Shown: positions 8,801 to 16,334 of the stretch, one piece after another
Position numbering within the stretch: the stretch's first letter is position 1
How the letters are laid out: each line of letters opens with the position of its first letter
DNA from: an uncultured Gammaproteobacteria bacterium
GTDB lineage: Bacteria; Pseudomonadota; Gammaproteobacteria; GCA-2729495
Reading direction: 5' to 3'
Assembly: GCA_947258805.1 (NCBI GenBank)
Contig: CAMYJV010000031.1
Span: 1 to 32,883, forward strand
Length of the DNA stretch: 32,883 bases
Translations under genes and position numbers: made by a program
The notes under the pieces: generated by a model
Told to the model about the DNA's origin: nothing
Database searches by the model: none
The model's input: the letters and a program-made list of their open reading frames with translations, nothing else

Positions 8801-9250
8801 ATGCGGAATTTGACCGCCCTACTCGCCGTTGGAGCCTTGATGCTCGGCGCCGGCGGCCTTGCCCCCGCGGCCGATCTGCCGAAGGTCACGGTCTACAAGT
8901 CGCCTACCTGCGGGTGCTGCGTCAAGTGGGCCGATCAGCTCAAGGCCAGCGGCTTTCCGGTAGAAACCATCAACGTGCGGGACGTGGTCCCGATCAAGCA
9001 ACGCTATCGCGTGCCGCCCCAGCTGGGCTCCTGCCACACGGCGGTAGACGACGGCTACGTGGTGGAAGGGCATGTCCCCATCGAGGACATGCTGCGCCTG
9101 CTGCGAGAGCGGCCGGACACACAGGGCATTGCGGTACCGGGCATGCCCATCGGCTCGCCCGGCATGGAAGGGCCGAACCCGCAAGCTTTCAAGGTCTACG
9201 CCTTCGATGCTTCGGGTGCCATCGAGGAGTACGCGGCGCATTCGCCGTAA
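8801..9250 (+). CDS. Secreted DUF411 metal-binding protein
   Basis: A 149-residue periplasmic protein with a signal peptide (LLAVGALMLGAGGLAPAA) and a DUF411 domain, a thioredoxin-like family often found with copper-resistance genes. The signature is VTVYKSPTCGCCVKWADQL, with Cys37, Cys39 and Cys40, plus LGSCHTA (Cys78) and a GHVP loop, all usual in the family. I chose the ATG at 8801 because AGGA lies nine bases upstream and the signal peptide begins there; an in-frame start at 8771 is less likely. No copper-efflux or multicopper oxidase gene is next to it, so a role in copper handling is inferred only from the family. Confidence 0.9.
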   Translation: MRNLTALLAVGALMLGAGGLAPAADLPKVTVYKSPTCGCCVKWADQLKASGFPVETINVRDVVPIKQRYRVPPQLGSCHTAVDDGYVVEGHVPIEDMLRLLRERPDTQGIAVPGMPIGSPGMEGPNPQAFKVYAFDASGAIEEYAAHSP

Positions 9251-9330
9251 CGGCATCCCTCGCCCACCGGGCAGCGCTTCGCCGTTAACGGCCGCTGCAG
9301 CAGCCGCGCCGTCGCCCGTGGCCAAGCACC

Positions 9331-9744
9331 ATGCTTGAACGCTATGCCCGCCTGGCAAAATCGCTGCAACCGCACGCCTGGCTGGGCTGGGTCCTGGTCG
9401 CGGGTGCCGGGCTCGCCTTCCCCGCAGCCGTGTTCGTGGTCAAGGGCGAGACCGGCCAGTACCTCGGTCTCGCGGCCATCGCCATGCTGCTGTGGGCATT
9501 GGCGCTTAGCGCATTCATCCGGGCCTTTGCCGGAACGCCGCCGGCACCGGGCGCCGGCCTGCTGGGACGCCTCCGGGCATTCCTGAGGCGCCTCTATCGG
9601 TGGTTCCTCGCCGTGGTGATCACACTGCTACTGATCGTGGTTATCTGGTTCTCGATTCGCGCTGTGTCGCTGATCTCCGACGTGCGGACCCCGGACCCGG
9701 CGGGCGGCGAGACCCGGGGGCGTCTGCAGCGAGGGCTGACGTAA
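9331..9744 (+). CDS. Unknown small membrane protein
   Basis: Not recognised. The 137-residue protein has three likely membrane segments: about 17-37 (WLGWVLVAGAGLAFPAAVFVV), 43-66 (TGQYLGLAAIAMLLWALALSAF) and 92-115 (FLAVVITLLLIVVIWFSI). A basic loop (RLRAFLRRLYRW) precedes the third, and the C-terminal tail is polar. Codon use and GC-rich third positions match the neighbours. It follows the DUF411 gene after an 80-bp gap and could be co-transcribed with it. Its stop codon lies inside the left arm of an 11-bp inverted repeat. Confidence 0.7.
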   Translation: MLERYARLAKSLQPHAWLGWVLVAGAGLAFPAAVFVVKGETGQYLGLAAIAMLLWALALSAFIRAFAGTPPAPGAGLLGRLRAFLRRLYRWFLAVVITLLLIVVIWFSIRAVSLISDVRTPDPAGGETRGRLQRGLT

Positions 9745-9784
9745 GAACGTATTATTCCTCACGTATTTAATTACTTACGTCAGC
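9735..9784. repeat. 11-bp perfect inverted repeat around an AT-rich loop
   Basis: GCTGACGTAAG (9735-9745) is the exact complement of CTTACGTCAGC (9774-9784). The 28-base spacer is unusually AT-rich for this genome and holds two further ACGTATT words. It has no T-run after it, so it is either a rho-assisted hairpin for the gene ending at 9744 or a protein-binding site. Confidence 0.6.
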
Positions 9785-10193
9785 TTCCTCGAAATTTTAT
9801 CCGTTACTTCAAGCTCGTTCCTGGCATGAGCCTTGCCGCCCGCGCCCGTTGACCGCGTGGATTTACTCGCTCGTCAGACCACTGGCGTCGGGCAATACGT
9901 AAACTTCCGGACCGTGTTACGGGCATGCCCGGCTGTGATGAGGCCCCCAAGTCGCCGATCATTGTTTTTCTTCCCCCGAGGCAGGGCTCCCCCGGTCCGA
10001 TGGCCTCACCCGGCCGCCCTCGCGGCGGCCGGGGATTCTCTTGCCCTTCTCACGACTACCCGTGGCCTGTGGCACAGGTGCTACCTGCCAGCCGTGCTAG
10101 CGTGTCGGACGACGCACAGAATTCACCGGTCGTTGAATACGGCACCAGCGGCGCCAGCGAATACTCCGTCACGATCTCAGAGGAGACTTCACC
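9745..10193. other. 449-base gap without a recognisable gene
   Basis: Apart from the inverted repeat at its left end and a GC-rich hairpin at 10009-10033, I see no coding sequence with family resemblance. The open frames here lack signal, domains and ribosome-binding sites. The last 15 bases carry the strong Shine-Dalgarno GAGGAG of the next gene. Confidence 0.6.
10009..10033. repeat. GC-rich 10-bp stem hairpin
   Basis: CCCGGCCGCC (10009-10018) and GGCGGCCGGG (10024-10033) form a perfect 10-bp stem with a CTCGC loop. No T-run follows on either strand. It could be a rho-independent-like pause or a 5' leader structure of the metallopeptidase gene. Confidence 0.5.
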
Positions 10194-10883
10194 ATGTTCT
10201 GGGTGGTCATCGGCCTGATTCTGCTAATCGCCATTGTCGGCCCGGGTCTCTGGGTCCGTCGCGTGCTGCAGACATACAGTCAGCCCGCGGATCGCTACCG
10301 TGAACAGGGCACCGGCGCCGCGCTGGCAAGACACCTGCTCGACCGCTTCGAGTTGAGCGAAGTGGAGGTCGAAGCAACGGAGATGGGCGATCACTACGAT
10401 CCACAGGCCCGTAAGGTGCGGTTGTCGCCGGACAACTACAACGGCTACTCCCTGACAGCGGTCACTGTGGCTACCCATGAAGTGGGGCACGCCATTCAGC
10501 ACGCTCGGGGCGAGGCGCTATTCGACTACCGCCAGCGACTGGTGCGCACGGCCATGGCGGGCGAACGGGTAGGTGGATTCCTGCTGCTGGCCGCGCCGGT
10601 CATCGTGTTGCTGACGAAAGTACCGCAGGCCGGGTTGGTGATGCTGCTGCTGGCGGTCGGCACCATGGCCCTGGGCACGCTGGTGCACCTGGTCACGCTG
10701 CCGGTGGAACTGGATGCCAGTTTCAACAAGGCCTTGCCAATTCTTGAAACCGGGAACTACCTGCAGTCCGGCGACCTGCCCCATGCCCGGCGAATTCTGA
10801 AAGCAGCTGCCCTCACCTACGTTGCCGGGTCCCTGGCCAGTCTGCTGAATCTTGGCCGCTGGCTGGTCATTCTGCGCCGGTAG
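10194..10883 (+). CDS. Zinc metallopeptidase, YugP family (membrane)
   Basis: A 229-residue membrane-bound zinc peptidase of the neutral zinc metallopeptidase 2 family (Bacillus YugP-like). It has an N-terminal membrane helix (WVVIGLILLIAIVGPGLW), a cytoplasmic domain with the HEVGHAIQH motif (zinc ligands H95, H99; catalytic E96), and hydrophobic segments after it (LLLAAPVIVLLTK and LVMLLLAVGTMALGTLVHLVTLP). The conserved VELDASFNKALPIL segment follows; it resembles the part of the family that bears the third zinc ligand. The Shine-Dalgarno GAGGAG lies seven bases upstream of the ATG, strong compared with its neighbours. The substrate is not known. Confidence 0.92.
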   Translation: MFWVVIGLILLIAIVGPGLWVRRVLQTYSQPADRYREQGTGAALARHLLDRFELSEVEVEATEMGDHYDPQARKVRLSPDNYNGYSLTAVTVATHEVGHAIQHARGEALFDYRQRLVRTAMAGERVGGFLLLAAPVIVLLTKVPQAGLVMLLLAVGTMALGTLVHLVTLPVELDASFNKALPILETGNYLQSGDLPHARRILKAAALTYVAGSLASLLNLGRWLVILRR

Positions 10884-10933
10884 TCGCCGGCGCCGCGCTC
10901 ACCGCACCGTCGTTGAAACGCCGAATGCCAGAT

Positions 10934-10950
10934 GGTGCACGGAGTGCACC
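10934..10950. repeat. GGTGCAC-GGA-GTGCACC hairpin
   Basis: A perfect 7-bp stem with a 3-base loop. It is adjacent to, but separate from, the terminator hairpin at 10964. A tight palindrome of this shape is a frequent kind of dispersed intergenic repeat, but this is the only copy in the window. Confidence 0.4.
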
Positions 10951-10963
10951 CTACGAATACGAA

Positions 10964-10985
10964 AGGGCCCCGAATCCGGGGCCCT
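10964..10985 (-). terminator. Terminator of the aldolase gene
   Basis: AGGGCCCCG (10964-10972) pairs with CGGGGCCCT (10977-10985) around an AATC loop. On the minus strand the stem ends in CCCTTTCG, a short T-run, so it most likely ends the aldolase transcript. It could also serve the convergent metallopeptidase gene. Confidence 0.6.
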
Positions 10986-11013
10986 CTGCGGCGCTTCGGT
11001 CCGACCTTTGCCT

Positions 11014-11907
11014 TCAGGTACAGGAGGCGTCGAAAATCGATTGAATCGACGCGTCCAGCATGGCGTTGAACTCCTCGTCGGTCTGCTGGGCTGACAGACC
11101 CTCGGTCAGCGCCCTCGAGAAGCTCGCGATCATCCCGTTGTTCTGCGCGAGCCGGCGGTTGGCCTCTTCACGAGAGTAACCGCCCGACAGCGCCACCACC
11201 TTCAGCATGTTCGGGTGTTCCTGGCAGGCCTTGTAGAAGTTTGGCTCTTCCGGCAGCGTCAGCTTGAACATCACCAGTTCACTGGCATCGAGCTTGTTCA
11301 GGTGCGCCAGCAACTGCTCTCTGAGCAGCGCCTCGGCTTCCGCCTTGTCCGGCGCATTGATGTCGATTTCTGGCTCGATGATCGGCACCAAACCTGCGGC
11401 GACGATTTGCCGGCCAATCTCGAATTGCTGTGCGACATTTTCTTCGATGCCGCCCGGGTTGGCAGACTTGATGACGGAGCGCATCTTGGTACCGAAAACG
11501 TCTTTCGCGGTCGCTTTCTGCAACAGCTCGTCGAGATTCGGGATGGGCTTCATCAGCTGCACCCCGTTCACCTCGTCGGCCAGGCCCTTGTCCACTTTCA
11601 GGATCGGCACGACGTTCTTGTCCTGCCACAGGAAATGCGATGTGGCCTTGCCTGCAATTTCCCGGTCGAGGGTATTCTCGAACAGGATCGCGCAGAGAAT
11701 GCGCTTGCCGTCGAAAGCCGGGCTGGTGATGATGCGCGTGCGCATCTCGTGAACCAGCCTGAACATTTCCTCTTCGTTACTGTAGGCATCTTCCTGGATG
11801 CCGTAGATCCGCAGCGCCTTCGGCGTGCTGCCGCCGCTCTGATCGAGCGCAGCGATGAAACCTGGATCGTTTTTGACTTTGTCGAGCTGCTCTTGGAAAA
11901 CTGACAT
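11014..11907 (-). CDS. fda: Class I fructose-bisphosphate aldolase
   Basis: Schiff-base aldolase that interconverts fructose 1,6-bisphosphate with dihydroxyacetone phosphate and glyceraldehyde 3-phosphate in glycolysis and gluconeogenesis. The 297-residue protein has the [13 protein letters not shown] phosphate/substrate loop (20-32), PIIEPEIDI (175-183), and the probable Schiff-base Lys215 in [20 protein letters not shown] (241-250) forms the C-terminal phosphate-binding loop. This is the prokaryotic class I form, which is metal-independent, unlike the class II FbaA usual in many gammaproteobacteria. A 16-bp palindrome matching a LacI-type operator lies at 12039-12054, 132 bp upstream. The gene is alone on its transcript and ends in a clear hairpin. 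Confidence 0.95.
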   Translation of the reverse strand: MSVFQEQLDKVKNDPGFIAALDQSGGSTPKALRIYGIQEDAYSNEEEMFRLVHEMRTRIITSPAFDGKRILCAILFENTLDREIAGKATSHFLWQDKNVVPILKVDKGLADEVNGVQLMKPIPNLDELLQKATAKDVFGTKMRSVIKSANPGGIEENVAQQFEIGRQIVAAGLVPIIEPEIDINAPDKAEAEALLREQLLAHLNKLDASELVMFKLTLPEEPNFYKACQEHPNMLKVVALSGGYSREEANRRLAQNNGMIASFSRALTEGLSAQQTDEEFNAMLDASIQSIFDASCT

Positions 11908-12038
11908 CGAGAACCGCCTGCTATTTCGTTGGTGGGTTTGAGGTTGCCGGACGGGACCGGCAACCGGTGGCGGAGTATATCAGTCGGGGCCGCCGACACC
12001 GCGCAGGCCCTGCCGGCGCAGCACTGCCACGCGCCGGG

Positions 12039-12054
12039 ATGCACACGTTTGCAA
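12039..12054. promoter_or_regulatory. Putative LacI-family operator upstream of the aldolase gene
   Basis: ATGCACACGTTTGCAA matches the 14011-14026 site TTGCGCACGTTTGCAA at 14 of 16 positions. Both have dyad form TTGCnnACGTnnGCAA with a central CpG, the hallmark of LacI/GalR operators. The family regulator is encoded 2 kb away. Confidence 0.5.
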
Positions 12055-12062
12055 AACGCCAC

Positions 12063-12079
12063 CGCCCTACGCTAGGGCG
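12063..12079. repeat. CGCCCTA-CGC-TAGGGCG hairpin
   Basis: Perfect 7-bp stem with a 3-base loop in the gap between the aldolase and the HugZ fragment. No T-run follows. The 264-base gap contains otherwise only the operator-like palindrome. Confidence 0.4.
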
Positions 12080-12171
12080 ATCTGCACCTGGCCCCAATTC
12101 GCAGCTGGTCCCAGGTCAACCAATGAGCGTGACGATCCCCGACAGTGATCGTGTCCCCTGGCTGACACGCC

Positions 12172-12588
12172 TTGCCCGGACAGTGCGGCCGGTCTGACAG
12201 ACGGCAGTCTCGTACTGCGGCACGCAAGGCTGCGGCAAGTGCAGTTGTTGACGCCCGCCGCCAGCGCACCAGCCTCGAACCGCAAGAATTTCTGCTTGAG
12301 ACCGGCGACGCACCGGAACTAACGGACAACGAACAGGCCAACCTGGCGCATCAGAATGCCGACCACCTGGATATCAGCCAGCAACTGTGCACCCAGATCC
12401 TCGGTCAGGCAGATGGGGAATGGTTACTGACCGGCCTGGACCCGGAAGGCATGGACTTTCGCTGCGGTGAGCGGCGTTGCCGACTGCCATTTCCGACCGC
12501 GGCCTATGACCGCAAGACCCTGGGCGATGCGATCAAGGCCTATCTGAAGGAAGCTCGAGCCCGGCTGGGGATCGAGTCGACGCCCTGA
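12172..12588 (+). CDS. DUF2470 / HugZ C-terminal domain fragment, probably a remnant
   Basis: The last 90 residues match the C-terminal DUF2470 part of HugZ-type haem-iron utilisation (pyridoxamine-oxidase-fold) proteins: ELTDNEQANLAHQNADHLD, then WLLTGLDPEGMDFRCGERR and CRLPFPTAAY. In complete proteins a split-barrel flavin/haem domain of about 150 residues comes first. Here the frame opens only at a TTG at 12172, after a stop at 12163, with no Shine-Dalgarno and an N-terminus of low-complexity R/A sequence. The catalytic barrel is absent from all frames upstream. The common HMNADH motif is changed to HQNADH. It is either a standalone DUF2470 protein with an unclear start or, more likely, the 3' remnant of a decayed gene. 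Confidence 0.6.
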   Translation: MPGQCGRSDRRQSRTAARKAAASAVVDARRQRTSLEPQEFLLETGDAPELTDNEQANLAHQNADHLDISQQLCTQILGQADGEWLLTGLDPEGMDFRCGERRCRLPFPTAAYDRKTLGDAIKAYLKEARARLGIESTP

Positions 12589-12675
12589 ACAATTGCCGAG
12601 CTGCGCCGGGCTGGAATTGCAGCAAGAGACAGGTTCCAGGACGCAACCGCGATCGATGATCGCCGGTGGAAGCCG

Positions 12676-13968
12676 TCAGACGCTGTCTTTGGCAACTTCG
12701 CTGGTCGCGGCTGAATCATCGCTGTCGGCCAGTTCTTCCACCAACCTGAAGCGGCTGGTCAATACCGGCATCATGAAGCCGGCGGCCGCCGCTATCAGGA
12801 AAGCGTTCCGCAGCCCATAGATTTCGGCAACCTGGCCCCAGATGGCGGCCCCCAGCGCCAGCGAACCCATCGTGGCCACCATGTTGATGGACAGGCCGCG
12901 GGCGCGCAGTCGCGCTGGCAGCAGCATCTGCGCAACGATGTTTATCGACGTCATGATCGCCGTCCATGACAAGCCGGCCAGGAAGGTCGCAAGCGCCGAC
13001 AGGTATTTCTGCGACGACAAACCAATAATCAGCACGGCGATAGCATGCGTGATGGTGGCCAGGTCGATGACCTGGCTGCGCGACAGCCGCCTGTACAGGG
13101 CGCCCAGCAGGAAGGAACCGACGACGGAGCCCACGCCGAAAAATGCCAGCAGCAGGCCGAGCGTCTGTGGTCGACCATCGAGCAGCGTGGCCGCCACAGA
13201 CGGGACCAGCGCCAGCAGGATGCTGATCATCAGGAAGTTCAGGGTAATCTTGATCAGCAGCTGGCGCAAAGGCCGCTGCCTGATCATGAAGCTCATGCCT
13301 TCACGCAGTGCGTGACGAAAACGTGTCTCTGCGTCGCGCTCCGGCGCCGGCCGGTTGCGCCAGAGCAGGATCACCAAAAACAGTCCGATGAACGTGACCA
13401 CGTTCAGCACGAACATCCAGCCGGCCCCCCACAGGCCCAGTATCAGCCCGGCCAGGCCTGGGCCGACGGCGCGGGCGATGCTGTTGTTCATGCCGTTCAG
13501 CGTCAGGGCGCTGGGCAGTTGTTCGCGCGGCACCAGGTCCGGCATGGTGGCTTGCATGGCCGGAGTCAGGCTGGCGGCCGCAAGCCCGAACAGGAAGGTC
13601 ATCAGGACCAACAGGTTCGGCGTAATCCAGCCGGCTACCGTGACGAGGCCGAGAATCCCAGCAAAGAACATCAGGCTGGCGAGGGACAGCAGCATGATCC
13701 AGCGACGATCCACCAGGTCCGCAATGACGCCTGCCGGCAGCCCCATCGCAAAGGCCGACAGGCTGAAAGCAGCCTGCACCAGGGCGACCTTCGACGGCGA
13801 CGGGTCCAGTTCCGTCATCAACCAGCCGGCGCCCACGGTCTGCATGGACGCGCCGACAAAGGCGAAGAATGAGAACAGCCAGAAGTTCCGAAAGACCTGG
13901 TTCTCGAGGGCCGTCCAGGTGCCGGTAGACAGCGGGCCGCGGGCGCCTTGGGGCAGAGGCTCGGACAT
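12676..13968 (-). CDS. MFS transporter of the MFS_3 (EntS-like) group
   Basis: A 430-residue, 12-helix major facilitator permease. The first half carries the loop 2-3 motif GVIADLVDRR and the repeated segment PAMQATMPDLVPREQLPSALTLN, both typical of the MFS_3 family (EntS-like exporters and related permeases). The N-terminus FRNFWLFSFFAFVGASMQTVGAGWLMTELDPSP matches many 'MFS transporter' proteins of unknown substrate. A cytoplasmic loop (ERDAETRFRHALREGMSF) separates the two bundles. It lies downstream of the LacI-type regulator on the same strand, with a palindromic operator in the 110-bp gap. Export of a sugar-derived or other small molecule is possible; the substrate cannot be told from sequence. 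Confidence 0.92.
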   Translation of the reverse strand: MSEPLPQGARGPLSTGTWTALENQVFRNFWLFSFFAFVGASMQTVGAGWLMTELDPSPSKVALVQAAFSLSAFAMGLPAGVIADLVDRRWIMLLSLASLMFFAGILGLVTVAGWITPNLLVLMTFLFGLAAASLTPAMQATMPDLVPREQLPSALTLNGMNNSIARAVGPGLAGLILGLWGAGWMFVLNVVTFIGLFLVILLWRNRPAPERDAETRFRHALREGMSFMIRQRPLRQLLIKITLNFLMISILLALVPSVAATLLDGRPQTLGLLLAFFGVGSVVGSFLLGALYRRLSRSQVIDLATITHAIAVLIIGLSSQKYLSALATFLAGLSWTAIMTSINIVAQMLLPARLRARGLSINMVATMGSLALGAAIWGQVAEIYGLRNAFLIAAAAGFMMPVLTSRFRLVEELADSDDSAATSEVAKDSV

Positions 13969-14010
13969 GGGGCGCTGGGTGCCTGCGAGGCCGGAACGTG
14001 AACCGCAGTT

Positions 14011-14026
14011 TTGCGCACGTTTGCAA
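14011..14026. promoter_or_regulatory. Putative LacI-family operator upstream of the MFS gene
   Basis: TTGCGCACGTTTGCAA, dyad TTGCnnACGTnnGCAA centred on CpG at 14018/14019. It lies 43 bp upstream of the MFS start and just after the LacI-family gene, and closely matches the site before the aldolase gene. Confidence 0.55.
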
Positions 14027-14078
14027 GAGGCGCAACCGCGCAGGGCGGTCGGCCCCTGTCGGAACGCGCCAATTCTTC

Positions 14079-15101
14079 TCAGCTATGCGACGAACGAACG
14101 GTATCGCGGTTGACGAGGGTGGCGTGCGCGACCATGGGCCTGGGCGGCAACTCCGGATCGGCCAGGCGAGCCAGCATATCTGCCACGGCAAGGTCGATCA
14201 TTTCATCTACCGGCAGGTGCACGGTGGTGAGCCGGTAAGCACCCCAGCCGGACTGGGGAATGTCACCCATCCCAACCACGGCCAGCTGCCCAGGCACATC
14301 GATACCCAGCTCGATCCGCGCGCCGTCAAGCACGCCGAGCGCGGTGGGATCAGACGAACAAATAATCGCGTCTGGCCGCGCCGCTGAATTCCACAGCTCC
14401 GCCGCAACCCGCCGCCCGGCATCGTAGCCAGGATAACCGGTCACGTCGGCCACCAGCTCTGCGCCGGTTGCGGCGGCCAGTGCAGCGCGAATTGCGTCGC
14501 TGCGTTCGATGTTGGTCAACACCCCCGAGGCGCCCCGCACCAGGGCCAGGCGCTGGTAACCCGCAGCGACTAAATGTTCCACGGTCTCCCGACCAATCCG
14601 AGCGTTGTCGCAGGTGACACTCGACGCCTGAAGCTTTTCCGCGAGTCGGTTCACCAGTACCACCGGCGTCCCGGTGTTGGCACATTCCCGGGCCAGGGCC
14701 TCCGAAGGCTTCGCGGACACGACCAGCAACCCGTCCACCTGGTACTGCAAAAGCCGCCGAACCGCGTCATCGACGTCGGTCTCGGTGTTCGAGGTCAGCA
14801 ACAGCAGCTGGTAGCCCTCCGCCTGGAAGCGTTCACTGAACTGGCGCAGCATCCGAGTGCAGAACGGGTTCTTCCACTCCGCCATCACCAGCCCGATCAT
14901 CTGGGTACTGCGGACAATCAGACTGCGGGCCAGCGCATTAGGCCGATAGCCAAGTTCAGCGGCCGCGTTGAGGACCTTCTCCCGGGTCTTCGCGGACACG
15001 CTCGCGCCCTGCGTGAAGGTTCGTGACACCGCGGACCGCGATACGCCTGCGAGTGCCGCAACCTCGTGGGACGTCACTTTGTTCGAGCTCTGGCGCTTCA
15101 T
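14079..15101 (-). CDS. LacI/GalR-family transcriptional regulator
   Basis: A 340-residue repressor-type regulator. The N-terminal helix-turn-helix (VTSHEVAALAGVSRSAVSRTF) and hinge helix (GYRPNALARSLIVRSTQ) are canonical, including the hinge leucine that inserts at a central CpG of the operator. A periplasmic-binding-like effector domain follows (IGLVMAEWKNPF, VDGLLVVSA, VLVNRL, ICSSDPTALGVLDGA and VVGMGDIPQSGWGAYRLTTV). I chose the ATG at 15101; the frame upstream of it overlaps the hydrolase and has no resemblance to the family. It starts 40 bp after the upstream hydrolase on the same strand. The effector is not predictable, though many relatives bind sugars or sugar phosphates. Confidence 0.95.
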   Translation of the reverse strand: MKRQSSNKVTSHEVAALAGVSRSAVSRTFTQGASVSAKTREKVLNAAAELGYRPNALARSLIVRSTQMIGLVMAEWKNPFCTRMLRQFSERFQAEGYQLLLLTSNTETDVDDAVRRLLQYQVDGLLVVSAKPSEALARECANTGTPVVLVNRLAEKLQASSVTCDNARIGRETVEHLVAAGYQRLALVRGASGVLTNIERSDAIRAALAAATGAELVADVTGYPGYDAGRRVAAELWNSAARPDAIICSSDPTALGVLDGARIELGIDVPGQLAVVGMGDIPQSGWGAYRLTTVHLPVDEMIDLAVADMLARLADPELPPRPMVAHATLVNRDTVRSSHS

Positions 15102-15141
15102 GTCAGTCGATACCGGAAACGGCGACCGGGGTGACCGGATC

Positions 15142-16173
15142 TTAGTCAGTTGCAGATGACGGTGCCGCAAGCGGTTCACCGCCCGTATAGGGAACCTTCC
15201 TGACCTGCCACAGCTGATCGTCGAGTTCGCCCGCCAGGAAGCGCTTGATGTCGGCTTCCACGACCTCGGGTGTTTCCAGGTACAGGTAGTGGCCAACACC
15301 CGGGTATTTCTGCAGCAGCGTCGGCGCGTTTACCAGCCAGTGCTGAAAGACGTCGGCCTCGAGGTGCATGACCGTGGCGTTATCCAGGCCCCACAGGATC
15401 AGCGTCGGCGCCGTGATAGTGGCCAGTACCGCCTGCGGGTTACCGGTGCGGAAGGCCTGCATCTGCAGCGCCCCTTCCCGGCGGCGGCCAGCCCGTCGCC
15501 ACATGTCGTAGTTCATGGCCACCAGCCAGTCCGGCGGCTGATTGGGCGGGACAAAGTTCAGCGCCAGCAGCGAGCGGACTTTTTCCGGCGTCTGGTAGCG
15601 GTTAGCAATCCAGCGGCCGATGCCGCCCTGTCGCCGGGCCCGATTGGGGTCCGTGGCGCGCGTGCGAGGCATACCGGCGGAGTTGATCAACACGAGCCGG
15701 CTCACCCGATCGGGTTGCCTGGCCGCGTAGTTGAAGCCGACGATCCCGCCGGACGAGGTGGCCACGACGGCAAATCGCTCGATACCCAGCTGGTTCATCA
15801 GGCCGTCGACCAACTCCAGGTTGCGGTCGAAGGAATAGTTGTCGTTGGGCTCCGGCCCCGTGAGCCCGGCAATCAGCAGATCCGGGCGGATGACGCGGAA
15901 GCTGTCCTGCAGGCTGCGGGCCATGGAGTCCCAGGTGCGCAGGTTCATAAACGACGCGTGCAGCAACAGAACCGCGGGCCCGTCGCCCTGATCCATGTAA
16001 TGGACCCGCACGCCGTCAATGTCCGCGAAGCGCGAGTCGGGCGTGGCGTAGCGTTTTTCCAGTTCGGCCAGCGGCAGGTCCAGACGCCCGGAGTCCAGGA
16101 TCCAGAACGCCAGGGCTGCGACGATGGCAAGGATGAGAAGGGTAAACAGCAACCACTTCATAGATATTCTCAT
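15142..16173 (-). CDS. Membrane-anchored alpha/beta hydrolase
   Basis: A hydrolase of about 343 residues with an N-terminal membrane anchor (KWLLFTLLILAIVAALAFWIL) followed by an alpha/beta hydrolase fold. It has the oxyanion-region HASFMN after VLLLH, the nucleophile elbow ATSSGG (serine in the middle), and the late catalytic histidine in PGVGHYLYLE. The acid is probably the Asp in LILWGLDNATV. The usual RPDLPGHGLT loop reads RPDLLIAGLTGP, losing the PGHG turn, which is unusual. Start choices are ATG 16173 (used), ATG 16161 with GAGA upstream, and TTG 16179. The substrate is unknown. It precedes the LacI-type gene and may share its transcript. Confidence 0.85.
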   Translation of the reverse strand: MRISMKWLLFTLLILAIVAALAFWILDSGRLDLPLAELEKRYATPDSRFADIDGVRVHYMDQGDGPAVLLLHASFMNLRTWDSMARSLQDSFRVIRPDLLIAGLTGPEPNDNYSFDRNLELVDGLMNQLGIERFAVVATSSGGIVGFNYAARQPDRVSRLVLINSAGMPRTRATDPNRARRQGGIGRWIANRYQTPEKVRSLLALNFVPPNQPPDWLVAMNYDMWRRAGRRREGALQMQAFRTGNPQAVLATITAPTLILWGLDNATVMHLEADVFQHWLVNAPTLLQKYPGVGHYLYLETPEVVEADIKRFLAGELDDQLWQVRKVPYTGGEPLAAPSSATD

Positions 16174-16334
16174 CGCCAATGAGGGAACAAATCAGTGCGT
16201 TCACCGCCCGATTGCGTTCGGGCTTCCGCATAGGTCAGTCTACCTGTCGTGGCAATCGCCTGAAAATTGTTACGGGCACGGGCGGTCGCAGCTTTGTCCC
16301 GGATGCCGTTCGCCGCAGCGGAGCGCTAGACTTG

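Noticed and set aside
9833..10303. 156-residue plus frame over the gap before the metallopeptidase
   Set aside because: Crosses into the start of the real metallopeptidase gene in another frame and has no domain or ribosome-binding site.
12067..12341. Minus-strand frames with CPGKACQPGDTITVG, which looks like a metal-binding loop
   Set aside because: No second half of a domain, no start signal, and it overlaps the DUF2470 coding region on the other strand.
13045..14113. Plus-strand frames opposite the MFS gene
   Set aside because: Low-complexity Q/H/R- or R/A/P-rich translations typical of antisense reading; the MFS gene is certain.
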